64,000 bases of DNA from Dirofilaria immitis (taxonomy: Eukaryota > Nematoda > Chromadorea > Rhabditida > Onchocercidae), in the NCBI GenBank assembly GCA_024305405.1, contig JAKNDB010000103.1, positions 1,488,001 through 1,552,000 of the forward strand, written 5' to 3'. Shown here piece by piece: positions 47,327 through 62,953 of the stretch (positions within the stretch are counted from its first letter, which is position 1; every line of letters begins with the position of its first letter). The notes beneath the pieces are model-generated. The model was not told the origin of the DNA. It ran no database searches and saw only the letters and a list, made by a program, of their open reading frames with translations. The position numbers and the translations under genes were made by a program.

Positions 47327-48639
47327 TGATTTTTCTAATTTAAATGCACTGAGAAATTTTTTTTCATTTTTGTTTACATTATATTTACTTCATATTTTGA
47401 AATTTCAGAAGAGATGAAAATAATTCCGATGATAACCTAAATGTTTATATGGGTTAATGCTGATTTTCATAAATTTGTTTAACAAAAAGCTGGAAATTTT
47501 GCAAAAATTTTAGCGACACTTATTCCATCATCTTTCAACATTCGTATTCAGAAAATAAGTAGCATGATCGGTGTTCACTTTCGATTAAAAACTAGAACAA
47601 GCAAATAGAAGACAGATGTATGAAATTTAGGTTGAGGACAAAACTCTCAAAGGATACAGTAAAAAGATTTTCATTTAGAGCAATCTTTTTCCCTCCTTTC
47701 TTCTTCCATTCAGCCTCAATTTAACACATCAGTTGTCAACTTCGACAATTGATCATTTATTAAATTAATTTCCGTCCATATATTATGCTGAAAAATTATG
47801 AAAAGATTTAACTGTCAAATAAGTATTTAAACCTATTTAATCACCTCATTTATCTTTGTCATTATTTGCTTGTAATATGATATCAGCTATCTCTTCAGCT
47901 ATCTCTTCTAATATTCATTTTCAATCTTTATTAACTGTTAGCTTGTAAAACTTAAAAAAATTATACTTAGAAAGAGAGTATTTATTGGAAAATTTCGGAA
48001 TAATTGTAACTTTTATTATTTTCAATAAATATTTTATAATAAATATTTTAAGACTTTAACATTAAAATACAGTTTCTTTTTAAAAAGCGTTATATTTTAT
48101 TATACAATTCAGGTATAATTTATTTCATCGAGAAATTTAACCCTAGTAAAACTAATTTTCCTGATAATTCCCGAATATCTCTCTTCATCTAAAAAAGTAG
48201 CATGCCGAATTTTTTCTCATCTCCGAATAAAAACGAAATATATATATTTCCATTGGATATTAATTATTCAATGGCCATACCATTCTTGAGTACGTTTCAA
48301 AAGTTTGATTTTTTTCCTCGAGAAGAGCGGATATCGATATAATATGAGCAAATTTTTAAAACTAAATTTCCAATATTAAAATTAAATTTTAAATTCTTCA
48401 TTTCCCACTTTTTCTTACTCCAACACTAATTTTTTTTATTGCTTTGTTAGGGAATAATCATTCAAATGCGGAACACTTAAAAAATTATCTCTTTTACATT
48501 TATGCGTACGTATAGCGTACGTGATGCCATAACAATGTATACCACTTGTCAATCATCTATCATTTCTCATTAGATAAAAATTTTTCCCAATTTTCTGGAT
48601 AAAAAGTTGACGATATCATTATTTCATTTTCTCATTGCT

Positions 48640-48703
48640 TCTCTTTCTCAATCTCCTCTCTCTCTCCCTCTCTCTCTCTCTCTCTTTCTCTTTCTTCCTA
48701 AAA
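48640..48703. repeat. Pyrimidine-rich (CT)n tract
   Basis: A run of mostly C and T (TCTCTCTCCCTCTCTCTCTC core) of about 60 bases. Similar tracts lie at 6600-6650 and 7397-7440. Confidence 0.85.
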
Positions 48704-51700
48704 TTTTTAAATGAAATAATAAATAGGAAATTTTATTAAAAACTTTTTTATTCTTCTTATGGTTACTGGCAACACTATTTCTTATCTATATCCCAAATCT
48801 CATTCCTATTTAAATATTATCGATCCCCGCAGGGATAGTTTTGAGATATTTCCTCAGTGCAAATGCTTTTTCTATAGAACAATTTTAATCAGTCGAAATA
48901 TCAAGTGAACAGAAAAAGTTGAGCAATTTTAAAATTATTAACAATAATTATAGTTGTATGGGTAATGATTAATGCATTCCTTTAACAATTTTATCAAAAT
49001 TATCACGTTACCATATTTCGAAAATTATGCAAAGAAAATTAATATCAAATAACCTTTCATTAAACTTTTTTGTGAGCATTTTTAAAATTTTTTTATCTAA
49101 TCTGATACGATCAAATTGCAGGGATAATTATTCTCCCAAACATTTATAATCTGCAACTGGTTGGGATAATTTTCTACATTTTTTAACCTTTAGAAATTTC
49201 AGGTCTATTTTAATAAAGTATAACCTTTTCACTTCTCAGCATTCCCCTTCAGCAGGTTAAATTTTTATGCTTCGGAAAGAGTTCATTATGACAAATATTA
49301 TTTAAATATCAGCCATACAAAACAGATAATTTTTGTGTTCATAATTTTATGAATTCAACGATTTGAATAATTCAACGATACATCCAAATCATACGGATAT
49401 ATTACGTATAATGAATAATGATTAATATCTAGGTACTTTGAAATGACCACATTGCATGAAATAATTTTTATATTATTATATTGAGATTATCGGATATCAT
49501 CTGTAATTATGATACTATCAACAGCCTAACAGAATGTTACTAAATATCAACAATAAATAGTTAATTGACTTTTTTTGTATTAAAATATTCAATTAGTTTT
49601 TAAGTTAATTTATTTAATCATCTGATTTGAAATATTTACAGCATGCATTATTATTATTGCTTGATCATAAAAATTGCGAACTATAAGTTGTTGTGAAAAG
49701 AAATGAAGATAGCTGTTCCGTATAATTGATGATATTAAAAATTTCAACCTGAAATATCAAGAAAATATGCGAATAATGATAATAGTACCATAAATTTTAA
49801 TGCTATCATTACCATTCAATTAATCATGAAGGATTCAAATATAGGTGCTCATTTCAACAATAATCATAGGTCTACTTCATCATTTTATCGAAAATCTCAA
49901 ACAAAATTAAATATTCCGTTAAATATCTCACAAATGTGGCCTAAATAAATCCTTCCTTCAATATATTATTACACATTTAATTTTTCTTCAGTAATACTCG
50001 CTAAGCTATTTTAAATTTAATTTTATAATAGGATTTTTTTCAAAATTTTCGTCGCTTCTTTAAAAGAAAATCTTTGATCTTTTTTAAAATAAATTTTGGT
50101 CATCTAAATCATTATTTCCTTCAATTCATTTTACCACTCATTTTTCTTCCAGTTAATTGTCTGCCATAAATGCCTGATAATTTAAGTGATTTTTACTTTA
50201 TTATACTAATTTATTAACATTGATTTTCAAAATCCTAATTCGAAGGTTCTAGACCAAAATTTAATACCAAATTTTCCGAGATGCAAATGATAAGAAATCT
50301 TTTCATTTCAATGGAAATTATCATATTAATCTTTCAACTAAAGTTAGTATTTTTTCCATATAATTTATCATTTTTTTTGCACGAATTAGATTGCAATTTC
50401 ATATAATTTATCTTTCCTAAAATATCATAAAATCATCTTTGTAATAAAGAATTCCTTGCTGATTTTAAAAGAATATCTAACATAAATCAAAGTTCATTTT
50501 TCATCATTATTTTTAAATGATTATGATGATTTGATAATAATTATTATCTTATACTCATCATCTTCATTGCAATGATAATTGTAATTAAATATTTGCACTG
50601 ATTCGATTTGTAATGATAAGTTGCTTTTATCATTCAAATAATACAATTACAATTTATAAGTGAGAATGAAAAATTATGCGCGAAAATTTTATGCAATATA
50701 CACAACTATTATTATATGCAGATAGAAAATTTAAAGAAATGATGAATAGAAAGAAAAAAATCAATAATTCTTCTTTATACTTCTTGATATTTCTTAAAAT
50801 GATTAAATGATCAATGATAACAGAATTCCATCCTTCAAGTTTGATAACTTATCCAACCAATAAATGATAGATAACAAAACCAGATCTGCTATAAATAAGC
50901 CCAAATTATTACGCTTTTCCATGAATATATCATGAATTCTGATCAAATGAAATTTATACATTATTTGAACAAATATTCATTCAGAATTCATACAATGAAT
51001 GGAATACAAATTGAGGAGATCTAGAAATAAATATTGTAAAATCTATTAGATTGATTATTAATCCATCATTTGATTGTCATTAGAGATAATCTTGCTGAAC
51101 ATCTATCATAGGTTTTCTTGAAACATTGTCGCATCTCTCAAAACTATTTTAGGATGAGATGTCATTCTTAATTAAACTTTATTTCAGTAGTAAAAGTTTT
51201 CATTGATAGACTGACTGTTTCAACAGGCTAACTGATATATTGTATCCTTTTCCTCTTCGCAATGAAAAAAATTTGCATATTTTCCACGACAAATTACTAC
51301 TTATTTAAATAATTATTTGAATAAACAATTTTCACTTTTAAACTCGCATTTATTTGCATATATATTTGATATGATAGTAATGTTTGTATTATTTTTTTTT
51401 AATATTAACGAAAATACGAAGGGAACTCTGATCAAATCATATGCATGTTAGCTTCCGATACATCAAACTTCAATAAATCATGAAGTTTCGTTTATAAAAT
51501 AATAGAGTAAAAAATTCTTTTAAATAAAAACTCAAAATATGAGTCTCAATGAGAAAAAAAAGAGAAACTTAGTAGTACTTCATGTATATCTTATTGTCAT
51601 TTTGTCTAATCTTATTGTTATAGTGAAATTTTTTAAACTTTTTATTGAACTTAAATTAAAGGAGCACAAAATGATATTTGAAATGTAATGTGAAACTTTC

Positions 51701-51843
51701 TTTCTAAAATTTAAATCCCTCGATAGTTTTTTTTTTTAGTAACAGTTGCGATAATAAATATTTCTTTGATAATTTCATCAATAGAGTGATTATCGTAGTG
51801 AAAAGTGGTACGTCAGATAAGCGTGAAAATTACAAATGTGATT

Positions 51844-54800
51844 ATGTCAAGTGGCATGCTTCATCTTATCATCTTGATCATATTGTTATCATTTACTAAG
51901 CAAATTGATTCAGGTAAAATTCAAATCTTATTAATTCAGATTAAAATTTAGTGAATATTTATTAATCAGATTTTCTCTTGGCCTATTTGCTTAATTGTTT
52001 TGTTATGATCAGTTCGGTCTTTCCTAAAATGCGCAATTTATTCTTTTCTGTTTTTTTGATTTTATACAGGAAAACTATAATGTCATAATTAAATGAAAGA
52101 ATAATTTATACTTTTTAGATCCATTCTTCAGTCTATAAATTTTCTATTTGCTATTTATTTTCAGATTCAAAAGCTGTTAAATTAAGTAAATTATTGTAAA
52201 GTTTTACAAAGCTTACATAAATTTTGAAAGACTACTTTTAAAACTTTGATTTTTTAATTTCTGAAAATTTTTAACAATCGAAAAAATTTGAAATTTACAG
52301 ATCCAATAGTACTATCACCATTACCGGCGCGTATTTTTTCTGGGATTTCCTCTTTCAATTTAAGCAAACAAAATCAGTTGTCATCTATAGCTCATGACCT
52401 AGATCGATCATTAGATATGAGGTCAGATAATTCTACGTCTTTTCCATCATTACAAAAATCGACGTCAACAGCGTAAGTAATACGGCTTGAATTTAAATAC
52501 TGAAAATAACAAATAATATTTTAATTATTTAAAATAAAAATTTAACTACTATTCTCATTCTCACATGAAAACGAACTTAATTATGCATTTTTTTGGAACG
52601 AATAATACTTAAATAGATATTATTATTAATTGCAATATTTCTTATTCATCAATTAGATTCGATGATTGAAATAATTGTTTACTTGTCATCAATTTATTTA
52701 GATAATTTAAAATCAATTATTTTTTCTGTCTCCTAACAACTTCCATTACTTCCTTCAATTTCTCCATCTTTTTCAACGATTTAAACTTTAAAATAGGTAT
52801 TTAATTCCTTCAGTTTTCAAAGAGGGAAAAAAAGGACGAATTATTGGCAAATTGATAAAACCTGTTTAGAATTAATATTCTTTCCATTATTAAGTATTAT
52901 TGTTATTTATGTACTATTAAATTTTGATGAATTTCTTATAAATTTATCAATGAATTTTTATTAAATAAAATTATATTATTATGATAACTAAGGAATCGCT
53001 TGTTTACTGATAAAGAAAAGTAGAAAATCATTTAGGATTGAAACTTTTAAGAAATAAATTTAAAAAATTTTTAAGTAATGCAAAAATTCGATATATTTTC
53101 TTTAACATTTTCATATGAATGGATAAAGTCTGAAGAAAAAATAATAGAAAAGAAAGAAAAAAATTATATTATTTAAATTATTTCGCAGCAATTTTCCTTC
53201 ATTTTTAAAATAATTTTTTAAGAAAAAGAAAAATTTATTGCCATCGATTTAATGCAAGAATGAAAACGAAAAATATTTCTTTTATCACTAATAATTTTCA
53301 GATGAATTATTTTTAGTACTACAAATAAAATCAATCAATTTTGCTATCTTTCATCATTGTTCATAGATTTTTCCATAGATATGGCATGTTATTATATCAT
53401 TGTTATGAAATAGTAGATAGTATTGATTTTGTAAACAAAATTAAATATCTGATCAATTGTAATATACAATATTCTAATTCTTAAAATACTATTCTCTATA
53501 GGAAAAATTTTTGATATACGATAATTTCATAACTTAATTTATATTAAAACAAATGAATAAAATATTCAGCTAAAGATTCCTGTATGATCCAAAAATTAAA
53601 TAAATAATTTTTAATACTTTTAATCCTATGGCATATATTATTAAAAATAATTGATTGATTTCTTAAAAAAAAAGTAGAGGATTTTAATTTCTAATTTTTG
53701 ACATTTAAATATAAATAACATATTTAACTTTCGTAATGTTTTTAGTAAAGAACAACCAGTGACATCTATATCTTCTAGACGGTCAATGAAATATCGAAGG
53801 CAAGAAGAAATGATGAATAAATTCTACAAAGCGCCACAAGTTGCTGATGTAAATGAAATATTTAGTCATCTTTGAAAATTTTTTTATTTTCATCTAGTTC
53901 ATTAAATATTCTAAAGATTAAATTCCCGAATGCATCAAACATATTTTAATTCTCGTAGCTTTTTATATCCATTTCATAAATATGAGGATTTTTGGATGAA
54001 TTAAATAAAATCACATCCATTTGTATTACCATACTGTTTATATTCATCATACTTACTTCTCTCTTTTGATTATATTTTCAGATATCAACAAAAGTGGCAA
54101 TATTTCATTCTTTCCAAGATGATAATTTTGATGAACATTATCAAAGAATTAATGAAACATATTTTTGGCAGGAAATAATTCAGAAGAACAAAGTATTTAC
54201 GAGCCTTACACCGAGGTATTCAAACTTTTTTATATAATTAATTATTCTAATCTCTTACAAAAATAATTGAAGAATCTTTTTTTAACTCCAAAATTTCTTT
54301 TGCAAAAGTTGAGTAATTTATGTAAATTAAGCAGTACTATAAGTAATGTTTTGATCATTTTAATAGCTTGGTAGATTGATCTGATTTGGATTTTTTGATC
54401 CCTGAAATTTTGAAGATCAGATCATAGAAATCTATCAATTTTTTTATTTCATTTTGATCTATATGATATTTTACGATGAAAGTAATTATGATTTTAGTTA
54501 TGCTCGAAAAATAAGAAACAATTATTCGCAGTGAATAACTCTCTAAAAATTTTAAGATTAAAAAGAATTCAATTTCTTAATGCAACTTTATGCTTTTAGT
54601 TAATTCAACCAATCACATTTCTTAAAAGATACTGTACCAAAAGAAATATCTCGACACTATATTAGAACAAGAATATCTCTCTTAATTAAAATTGAATTAT
54701 TTCTTCAGAACTGTTAATCTGTACATTTCAAAAACGTTGAAATGCGATTAAATATAAATTTCACAATTCATTCGAATGTGTGTAATTGACAAAATTGAAT

Positions 54801-57800
54801 AATTCAAATGCGTAGTATAATTAAGGTTAAAATTCTGATGATAATTATCATGATCTTCACGTATATTTATATGTTAACGTTTCTTGCATATTATTTAAAT
54901 ATTATAATATATTGATAATTATTAAACAATTACAAGTTAATGACCATTTTTGTAGAATAAATTAATTTAAATTCACTTTAAAAATTTATTAATAATTTCA
55001 GCTTGCAATATGAAAAATGAACATTTTAAGTAAAGAATAGAAGAAAATTTAATTTATGAAAAGATCAATTCCAAAATAAGAACTTATCTTTATTGTCTTT
55101 TCAATGTTATCTAATTTATCAAAAAAAAGATTCATTCTCAAAATTTCTGCTGACATCGAAAGATTTGATCATTAAAGAAATAAGTAGAAATATTATTTCC
55201 TTTAATACTCACCTTTTATTTATTTCTTTTCCATACCTTCTTCCACTCTCTCTCTCTCTATCTTCCTTCTTTTGTATTTTTCGCAAATATATTTTAAATT
55301 GATTTCGAAAAATTGCTGCAATTATTTAAATCAAATCTTTCAAAAATATATTCAATTTTTTACTGAAAGAAAATTATAATGCAAAAGAAAGTACCGGAAG
55401 TAACGTATCGGACATCGATACTTCTTCCATTTCAGTTTTGCTCTATTATTATTTTATTATTCATGTATCCTTCACATTTTGACAACGGAATCAAACGTTC
55501 CCGATATCCATATATTATTCCATTTTTCAGCATAACACTGTGAAAATTCATGAAAATCAAATCAAACTTATAAATAAAATTTTTTTGTTTACTCTAACAT
55601 TTCACATTTAAAACTGATACAGTTTGTTCACATCTGTGTTTGTTTAGTTTAATATTTTAAATTTTAAATTTACACACCTATATCTATATTGTTTGAGGAA
55701 TATTCAACCACTGAATTGCCTGTTACAACAAGCAGTATCAATAGAATATTACTACAAAAATATCATCATCATCATCATTATCAACATTACCCTCATTGTC
55801 ATCATCATTATCGTTAGCATTAAAAGCATCTACCGCAATTATTTTTGATGGTATGTTTCTGCAATAATTTCAGAATTTAAATTTCAGTAAAAATTTGCTT
55901 ACTAAGTTTATCGTAATGAGAAAAGAAAAAATGTCATCAATTATTAACAAAAGTTGCTCGTTACCGAATATTTTTGCATGAAACATGAATACTTTGTCAA
56001 AAATGAAACTTTGCAAGAAAATATAATGGTTCAAGAGTTGGCCATTTTGTCTTGATTGATCATTATATATTAAATAACGATAATGATGATTAATTAAATA
56101 TTGCAGAATATTATATCAATGTATCACCATAAATTTTATTACTTTCATCTACAAACATTTTTTCTTGTTTCATTATTTCTTTTAGTGATTTCTTTAATAA
56201 ATGATTAAATAATTCAAGTATTCTAAGCGAACTTTTCTAAAAATTTCATTCAAATTTAGAGAGAAAAAATTTGCGAATTAGACTATATGGAAAATTTAAA
56301 TAATTGAGAAGTAAACAACTATTTATCCTTTATATTTGCAAATTTCAGGAGAAAAGTATTGAAGAGATAATTAATGATAATGAATATTATTCATTTGAAA
56401 CTTTTTAACTTATGATTGGAGAATGAGAAATTGTTAATATAATAGAATATGATAAAATTAATATGATAAAGAAATGAGAAATGGGATTAAAAAGGCATAA
56501 AACTAAAATTTTTTTTTTTCAGTAGATGCTTCCCACGATGCAAAAATGGAATCAGAGATTATAAATCGCAATATTGGTGATACTGATGATAGTGTAAGAG
56601 GAAGCGGAGTCTTGTCAGACGATGATTATAAAGATAACAATTTGGAATCATTGGACAGACATACCACACTTCAAAAAAGATATTCAGCAATAGTAACTAC
56701 ACCGTTGATACCAAAATATTGGGAAATGCAAAGGACTGATTCTGGTCAGTCGATTATCAGAGTACCAACGGCTGCTTCATTACTTCAGATTACCGAAGAT
56801 CAGTTCAATATTGCTCATAACAAAAGCATAATTAATGAAGGCAATAACGACAATAATGACTTAAATTTCGATGACGATCAAGTAGAAGGATTCATTTCTT
56901 TGAAGTAATTTAAATGATTGAAATATCTAATTTATATATGCTAATTTTTTCTCAATCGTGATACTGTTGATACTATTTACAATGAAATTGATATTTCAGA
57001 AAAAATCCATCACTTCAATCAGTAACTAATCAGCCAACAATTTCTGTCAACAGTATTTTAACAAAGGACATACCGAATTCGGATGATAATTTAATAATCA
57101 CAACTTCATCTAACATCAACAAAGAAAGTTTACTTCCCACAGATTTAACATTAAACAAAAATCAAAAAACTCAATCTACCGTAGCAAAAATTATTTCGAC
57201 GGAAGATATTACTGATTTTGATTTTTGGAAAGAACATCAACTAGGTCTTCAAATTTTATGGCGATTACTGATGTCGAAGATTTAACATTGAATATGAAGA
57301 AAACTGAGTTATCATCCGAAAATTTTCCTCCGTCTTCAGAAACTGAACTCTCATCATTTTCTACATTTCATCTGAAAACATCACCGCCACCGTTATCATT
57401 AACAATAGCAACGACAGATGCAATAGTGCTTACTGATGATTATTTGACTAAATTTCCATCGTCTGATAAATTTCAATCAAATGATGGTGACGAGAAAATT
57501 CATTTAAAATCAACGAACGATGAAGAATCTGAAATAATAAATAACAGAAATTTTTATCAGAATGAGACAAATTTAAATTCGGCAATGCCTCAAAATGTTA
57601 AATTTGATGAATTCGATGAACAGAAAATTGTGATTGATCCAATTCATAATCAAGACGAACAAAGGCAAGCAAAAAATGAACAAACTTTTTTATCAGGAAG
57701 CGATTCAAGTTAGTTATTTGAATTTTATTTGATGAAACGAAAAATTAGAAGTCAAAAATGAAACTAGAAAAAGTTTTCATTAAATGAAAAATTGAAAATG

Positions 57801-60800
57801 GTAAAATATTTAGAAATTTTAGATTTACTGCAGCATACCTATTTTATTCTTATCCTTGATGATATCTTCTGGATAGATCCATTCAATTTGATCAAATTAT
57901 TTATCAGTTAACATTTACAAGACAAGAGTAATAATATTCAAAATTCAATTTCAAATAAAATTTAGTAGATCGAATAGTGCGATATTACAAAACTTTCAAA
58001 TTAAAAGGCTAAGAGATGGAAAGAGATCTAACTATTGTTTCCTTAAATAGGAGGTTTAAGATTTAACAGTTATTTCATTTGTAACTTGGAATTTTGCTCT
58101 GAGTTAAATATGACGAGTTAAATACCGGTGTTATCACAGATAACTGTGATTTATCCGTGATAATATCTTCCAAATAGATTCACTTAATGTAATAAATCAG
58201 ACTAACTATCTATTTGAAGCCTATAAGAAGGAAAACAATACTTAAAATTTAAGAATATGGTGTCAGTCTTTGATAATCACATATTTTTAGGAGGCCTTTT
58301 TTGAAAATAAGTTCCTATCTTAGCTTTCAAGAAATATCCTTAAAAATTATATTATTTTTTAATTACAATTATTTTAATTTGAAGAGTTCGCTTAATGTTT
58401 TTTTAAATTTATCATCTTATCAACATATTGTTTCCTTATATTTATACTCAGAATCTGGTTCATTCGAATTATCATCCATTTTGGGTGATCAAGTTGATGA
58501 TTCATTTAACAATTTGATCCAATTCGAGAAGCAGCAATTGGGTATATCAATACCAAAATATGAAAATTCGATAAAAGAAATAGTTTTTGCACAAATTCCG
58601 AAACAAAATGGTGTTAATAGTGTTACGGTATTTAACAATTTTTATTTTTTTAAATTTCAGAAACTTTCGAAAAAATACTTGATGATCTGTAAAGCAAGTT
58701 TGAGAAATGTCACTAGTAGATAACAATAAAGTGAATTCTAGACGTCAATATCAAAACATAAAAAATGTGGTTATCTTATTTATCAATTATTTAATTGATT
58801 TACTCGCATAAATTAATTTTAGAACCATTAGTTGATCAAAATTTCAATAATCAAATCATAAATTAAAATTTAGCTTAAAACAGCTGGTAGTAGCATTAAT
58901 AGAGGTATATCGATCAGACGAAGAATTATAAAAGGGAAAATATTGGAGAAGCAAAAGTTATTTATTGGTGGTAAACCTGTCAGTTTGAAGTTACGGAATC
59001 CAATAATATATGGTAAAAATTTGTTTAGATTTTAACTTTTAAATTATTGAGATCAAAGTTGTCGAAATGGAATGATACTTCATTTGTTTATGTAACTTTT
59101 TTTTTCAAAAGTAATCAAAATTAGTATAATCGAATATCAATTCATATACTGATTTGATAATTTATTCTTCGTCATATAAGAAGGATCGAGACGTTATTTT
59201 CCGAAACAATTCAATTTTCATCTTTTCAGACAAAAAATCACGTGTGTCAAAGAAATTACTGTTAATTATTTACTTCAGCAAGGATAGAAAATCTTTTTAA
59301 ATTATAATTTTTCGAAATTAATTTATCAGCACTGTAATATAAATATTTCCTACAATACTCCTCAAATTTCCATATAAGAGAATTTCTAACAATTTCACTA
59401 TTTTCTTATCATTTTTCATTTCAAACTTCTAGGTTCTAATCTTAATTGCTATAACTTCAGTTATTGAAAAATTTTAACAATTTTCCAGTCAATCATATCT
59501 CAATAATTTTAATATCATTTATTCATCGATGGACAACATCAAAAATAATCAAACTAATATTTGATAGTTTATGTAGATTAGCCATAACTGATTAGCTTTA
59601 TGATATCTTATAAATATCGCTGAATATGACATCATTCGTATCATTCAATTTGTTTATATACAAATTTCGAAAATAATTGAATTAATAATTTAATATTTCA
59701 CATAGGTCACGATTGGTTAAGAAATCCTGGATCAATAATACATGGCTTTCTACAGCCATTACAAAGTGAAGTATACAATATTGAGAAGCAAATTGAAAAA
59801 CAGAAGAAACGTTCTCAGAATGCTGAAATATTCGTTGTACGACCATTTTTGAATAATACACGAATGCATGAAAGAAGTAAGCAAAAAGGAAGCAAATCGA
59901 GAACAAAAATGCAATCACAGATCAAACGGGTCAGATGGGAAAATTGATTAACGCCTGTTACGGTAACAAGAAAGGTAAGCTTAAATTATTCAGAATCTTT
60001 TAGCTATCATACTATAGGTAAGTAAACAATTAAATAAATATATTAGACAAAAATAAATAAGTCTAAAAACTAAATTTCTGATATTCTCGACTGCAATGAC
60101 GTGGCATCAAGAATAACCTGCAAATATTAGATTTTCTGCTAAGTAAAATTCTTTTGAGTTATTCCTATATATTTAAGAATTCATTTCAATCTTCCCAAGC
60201 TAAATATAAAAGACATATTCCAGATTCCAATGATAGTAATAATCAAGAAAACAATATTTTGGTGATCTATATCGAGACAAACAACAATTCTTTTGTAAAT
60301 AAATTGGAAGTATGAAAATTCTCTTTTTGCATAATTCTCGAATATTGTATAGAAGAATTTTATAAGTATAAAATGGCTTCAATTCAATTTAATTAATCGA
60401 TTATTAAAAATAAGAGAAATAAATAATAAATTAATAGTTAAAGGATGCGGAAAAGAATCAATACTCAAAACAGTGCTTTTATGTGATAAATAATTGCGCT
60501 CTTATTAATACGGTACCATTTGAACGACGGAGCGGAATTAGCTTAATCGAATGCGCACAATTCTGTTCAAGGTATGCACTAAATCAAATATTTCGGACAA
60601 TTTATGTATTAAATATAAAATCTATATTGAATGAATTATTTGAAACACAGTAGTAAAAATGAATGTTATTGATTGATCGATTTTTTTATTCCAAAACTTT
60701 CCAGCATATTTTCCGCAATTTGGATTAAATTTTTTATTGAAAAACAAAATTGTCCTTTATTATTGATCAATGAAAAAATTGCATTCAGTTTACCTGGATG

Positions 60801-62953
60801 TCTTTCGGCATCCTATTTGACACGCTTCTCAATCTGCAATACTTACCATTTCAAATTTGGCTCAAACGGAAAAAAATTGATGAAATTTCCATTGCATTAT
60901 TATCTGGAACTTCAACCTGGATGTTTTATAGGTTGCTTATAATATTTTTTTATAATTTAAACTTAATCTATTCTCTTAATCTAATCGGATCTTTTTTCGA
61001 ATAAAACAATTTATGGGAACAATTTGAACTTTGAACTAAACTTTTATGTTTTTTTGAATAAGCTCATATGATAATATAATTAAATCAATAAAGATATATT
61101 TTATAATATTGTGGGTTTTTAAAGAGCCAAATTTAAATTACAGATAAAAATTGTATTTTTTTAATTTTTAGAAAATCAAAATTCATACCAAATGGAAGCA
61201 AGCAAAACGATTCATAATGGAAAGAAATGGATAGCACCGTAAAGATTTTCAAAATGAAATTAATTCTATATTTTTAATTTAAAAATTTTTGCTTGTCAAT
61301 CTCGCACTTATTCAGCTATTCTAATATTTAGAGTTAAATTTGAATATGATGATGATGCGTTGTCTTATTTTTTTCATTTTTCAGTAAGCGAGAAGGGAAT
61401 AATGTTAGAAAAAATCAAAAGTTATCATCTACTTATCATGATAATTCGTTGAACTACAATAAAAAAAGCAAGATGGTAGAATTTATATGAATTCTTATCA
61501 TTAATTATTTTAATAATCATAATGAAAAGGTTAAAAGTTAAAAATTATTGAGAAACTAAGAATAGTTTTTGAATGAAAATTCATAATTTTAAAATTTTTA
61601 GATTGCCCAGATGGTGAAAATATGGTAATAACGAAGACATCAGGATGGACAGTAGCAAAGTTCAATGGTCGTAAACGAGAATATTTTACAACTAAAATCG
61701 ATTGTCTGAAGTCTTGTTATAGAAATATGGTAAAATTATCATTTTTTACTTTAGCTTATTAATTTGCAAATATTGCTCCTTATTTTTGATTTTAATCATA
61801 TTTCAATTAACTTCAAATAATTTCAGAAAAACGCATTATAGTAGTAATGAATTGTCAATGAATGTTATTATATTATTCGCATGCATTATCTTTTCCAATC
61901 ATTTGATAAAATTAAATTTCAATTGTTTAAAATTATAATTTCAAATTTCAGTACAAAAAAATATATCTTATCGTTGTTCCTCGGCAACATTTGAGCATAA
62001 TTCAAATCGATGCAATTTATATTCAATAATTCATCCTGCAAATAATTCATTAAAACATGATGCTTCTACAATTTACTATGAGAAAATTGTTTTTCAAGTA
62101 AGCGAATCCTTTTATCATTCAAAAAATTATTTCGAAATTCGAATTTTAATTTTTATATACTTTCTACTTTCTTTCTTGTCATTTACTTTTTAGAAATGAT
62201 TCTCGTATTATTTTCTCTTTTCTTTTTTCTTTTTTTTTGCAGAACAAATAGCAGAATTATGTGATAGTGCATTGATTGAGCGTCAACCACAACATATATT
62301 AATCACTTTTCCCGATGCAATCTTGACAACATCAACGTTAGTGAAATGTTTGTTGAAGTGTTTTTGGTCACTTCAAGATGGTCAAACATTTCAGTGCCAT
62401 TCATTAATGTATTTTTATGAGGTTAGCTTCTATGCTTATCAATTCATTTTTATCAAATATTCCATAGATATGAAATATCCAGAAATAACTTATTATCAAA
62501 AGTAACTTATCATTCTACATGATATTCTATTAATATAAACATTCAAAATTATTTATTACTACACTATTCTGTTAATAGAAGGTGACATAAAGACAACTTC
62601 ATTAATTTTTTCAATAAGCATGATAGTTTTATCATTAATTTTTATTCTATAAAATATTTCAGCAAGAAGTAGATAATTGTATATTAAATAGCAAATCAAA
62701 AAGAAGTCATCCAAATAGTTTAAAGAAAGAAACAACAGTAGCCGTTGATTATTTTGATTTAAACGAATGTTTCAATGTTCCCTTAATGGTAAGTTAGTTA
62801 TATTTTGAAATTATTTCATAGCATATATTGTTATTGGCTAATTTACAAATTTATCAAATTTCTTTATTTTATAAAAAAATAACTTTATGAAATTTTTTAT
62901 TGATTTGAAGTGTTTTCTAGAGCACACATCCAAAACAAATCCCATTCGAATAG
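51844..62953 (+). CDS. Secreted PAN/apple-domain protein, 21 exons
   Basis: Exons: 51844-51913, 52301-52472, 53746-53848, 54082-54215, 55745-55850, 56523-56904, 57000-57708, 58452-58610, 58661-58688, 58874-59012, 59706-59974, 60224-60309, 60474-60571, 60705-60931, 61172-61238, 61385-61475, 61602-61729, 61952-62097, 62243-62421, 62663-62788, 62921-62953 (TAG). All phases join if seven single bases are restored; the total is then exactly 1153 codons. It opens with a signal peptide (MLHLIILIILLSF). Residues of the middle half are acidic, Ser/Thr/Asn-rich and probably disordered, with a basic YRRQEEMMNKFYK patch and a poly-Ser exon. The C-terminal half is Cys-rich with PAN-like spacing: SLIECAQFC, DCLKSC with ISYRCSSATFEH..RCNLYS, and VKCLLKCFW..FQCHSLMY. 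No transmembrane helix follows, so it is probably secreted or matrix/cuticle-associated. AATAAA at 63121. Partners unknown. Confidence 0.8.
55745..55850 (+). other. Poly-Ser exon built from a TCA microsatellite
   Basis: Exon five of the PAN-domain gene. Its left part is (TCA)n with point changes and encodes a run of Ser and Leu (SSSSSLSTLPSLSSSLSLAL). Both ends have plausible splice sites (AATAG| and GATG|GTATGT). The phase fits neighbours only with one A restored at 55756-55760. Confidence 0.5.

Larger units (their letters stand above)
44976..51843. other. Gene-free interval
   Basis: About 6.9 kb with no supported exon. It holds the probable 3' UTR of the kinase (to about 45690), a perfect 15-bp inverted repeat at 46356-46394, an exact tandem duplication at 47261-47326, and a pyrimidine tract at 48640-48700. 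The right end would carry the promoter of the PAN-domain gene. Confidence 0.55.
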
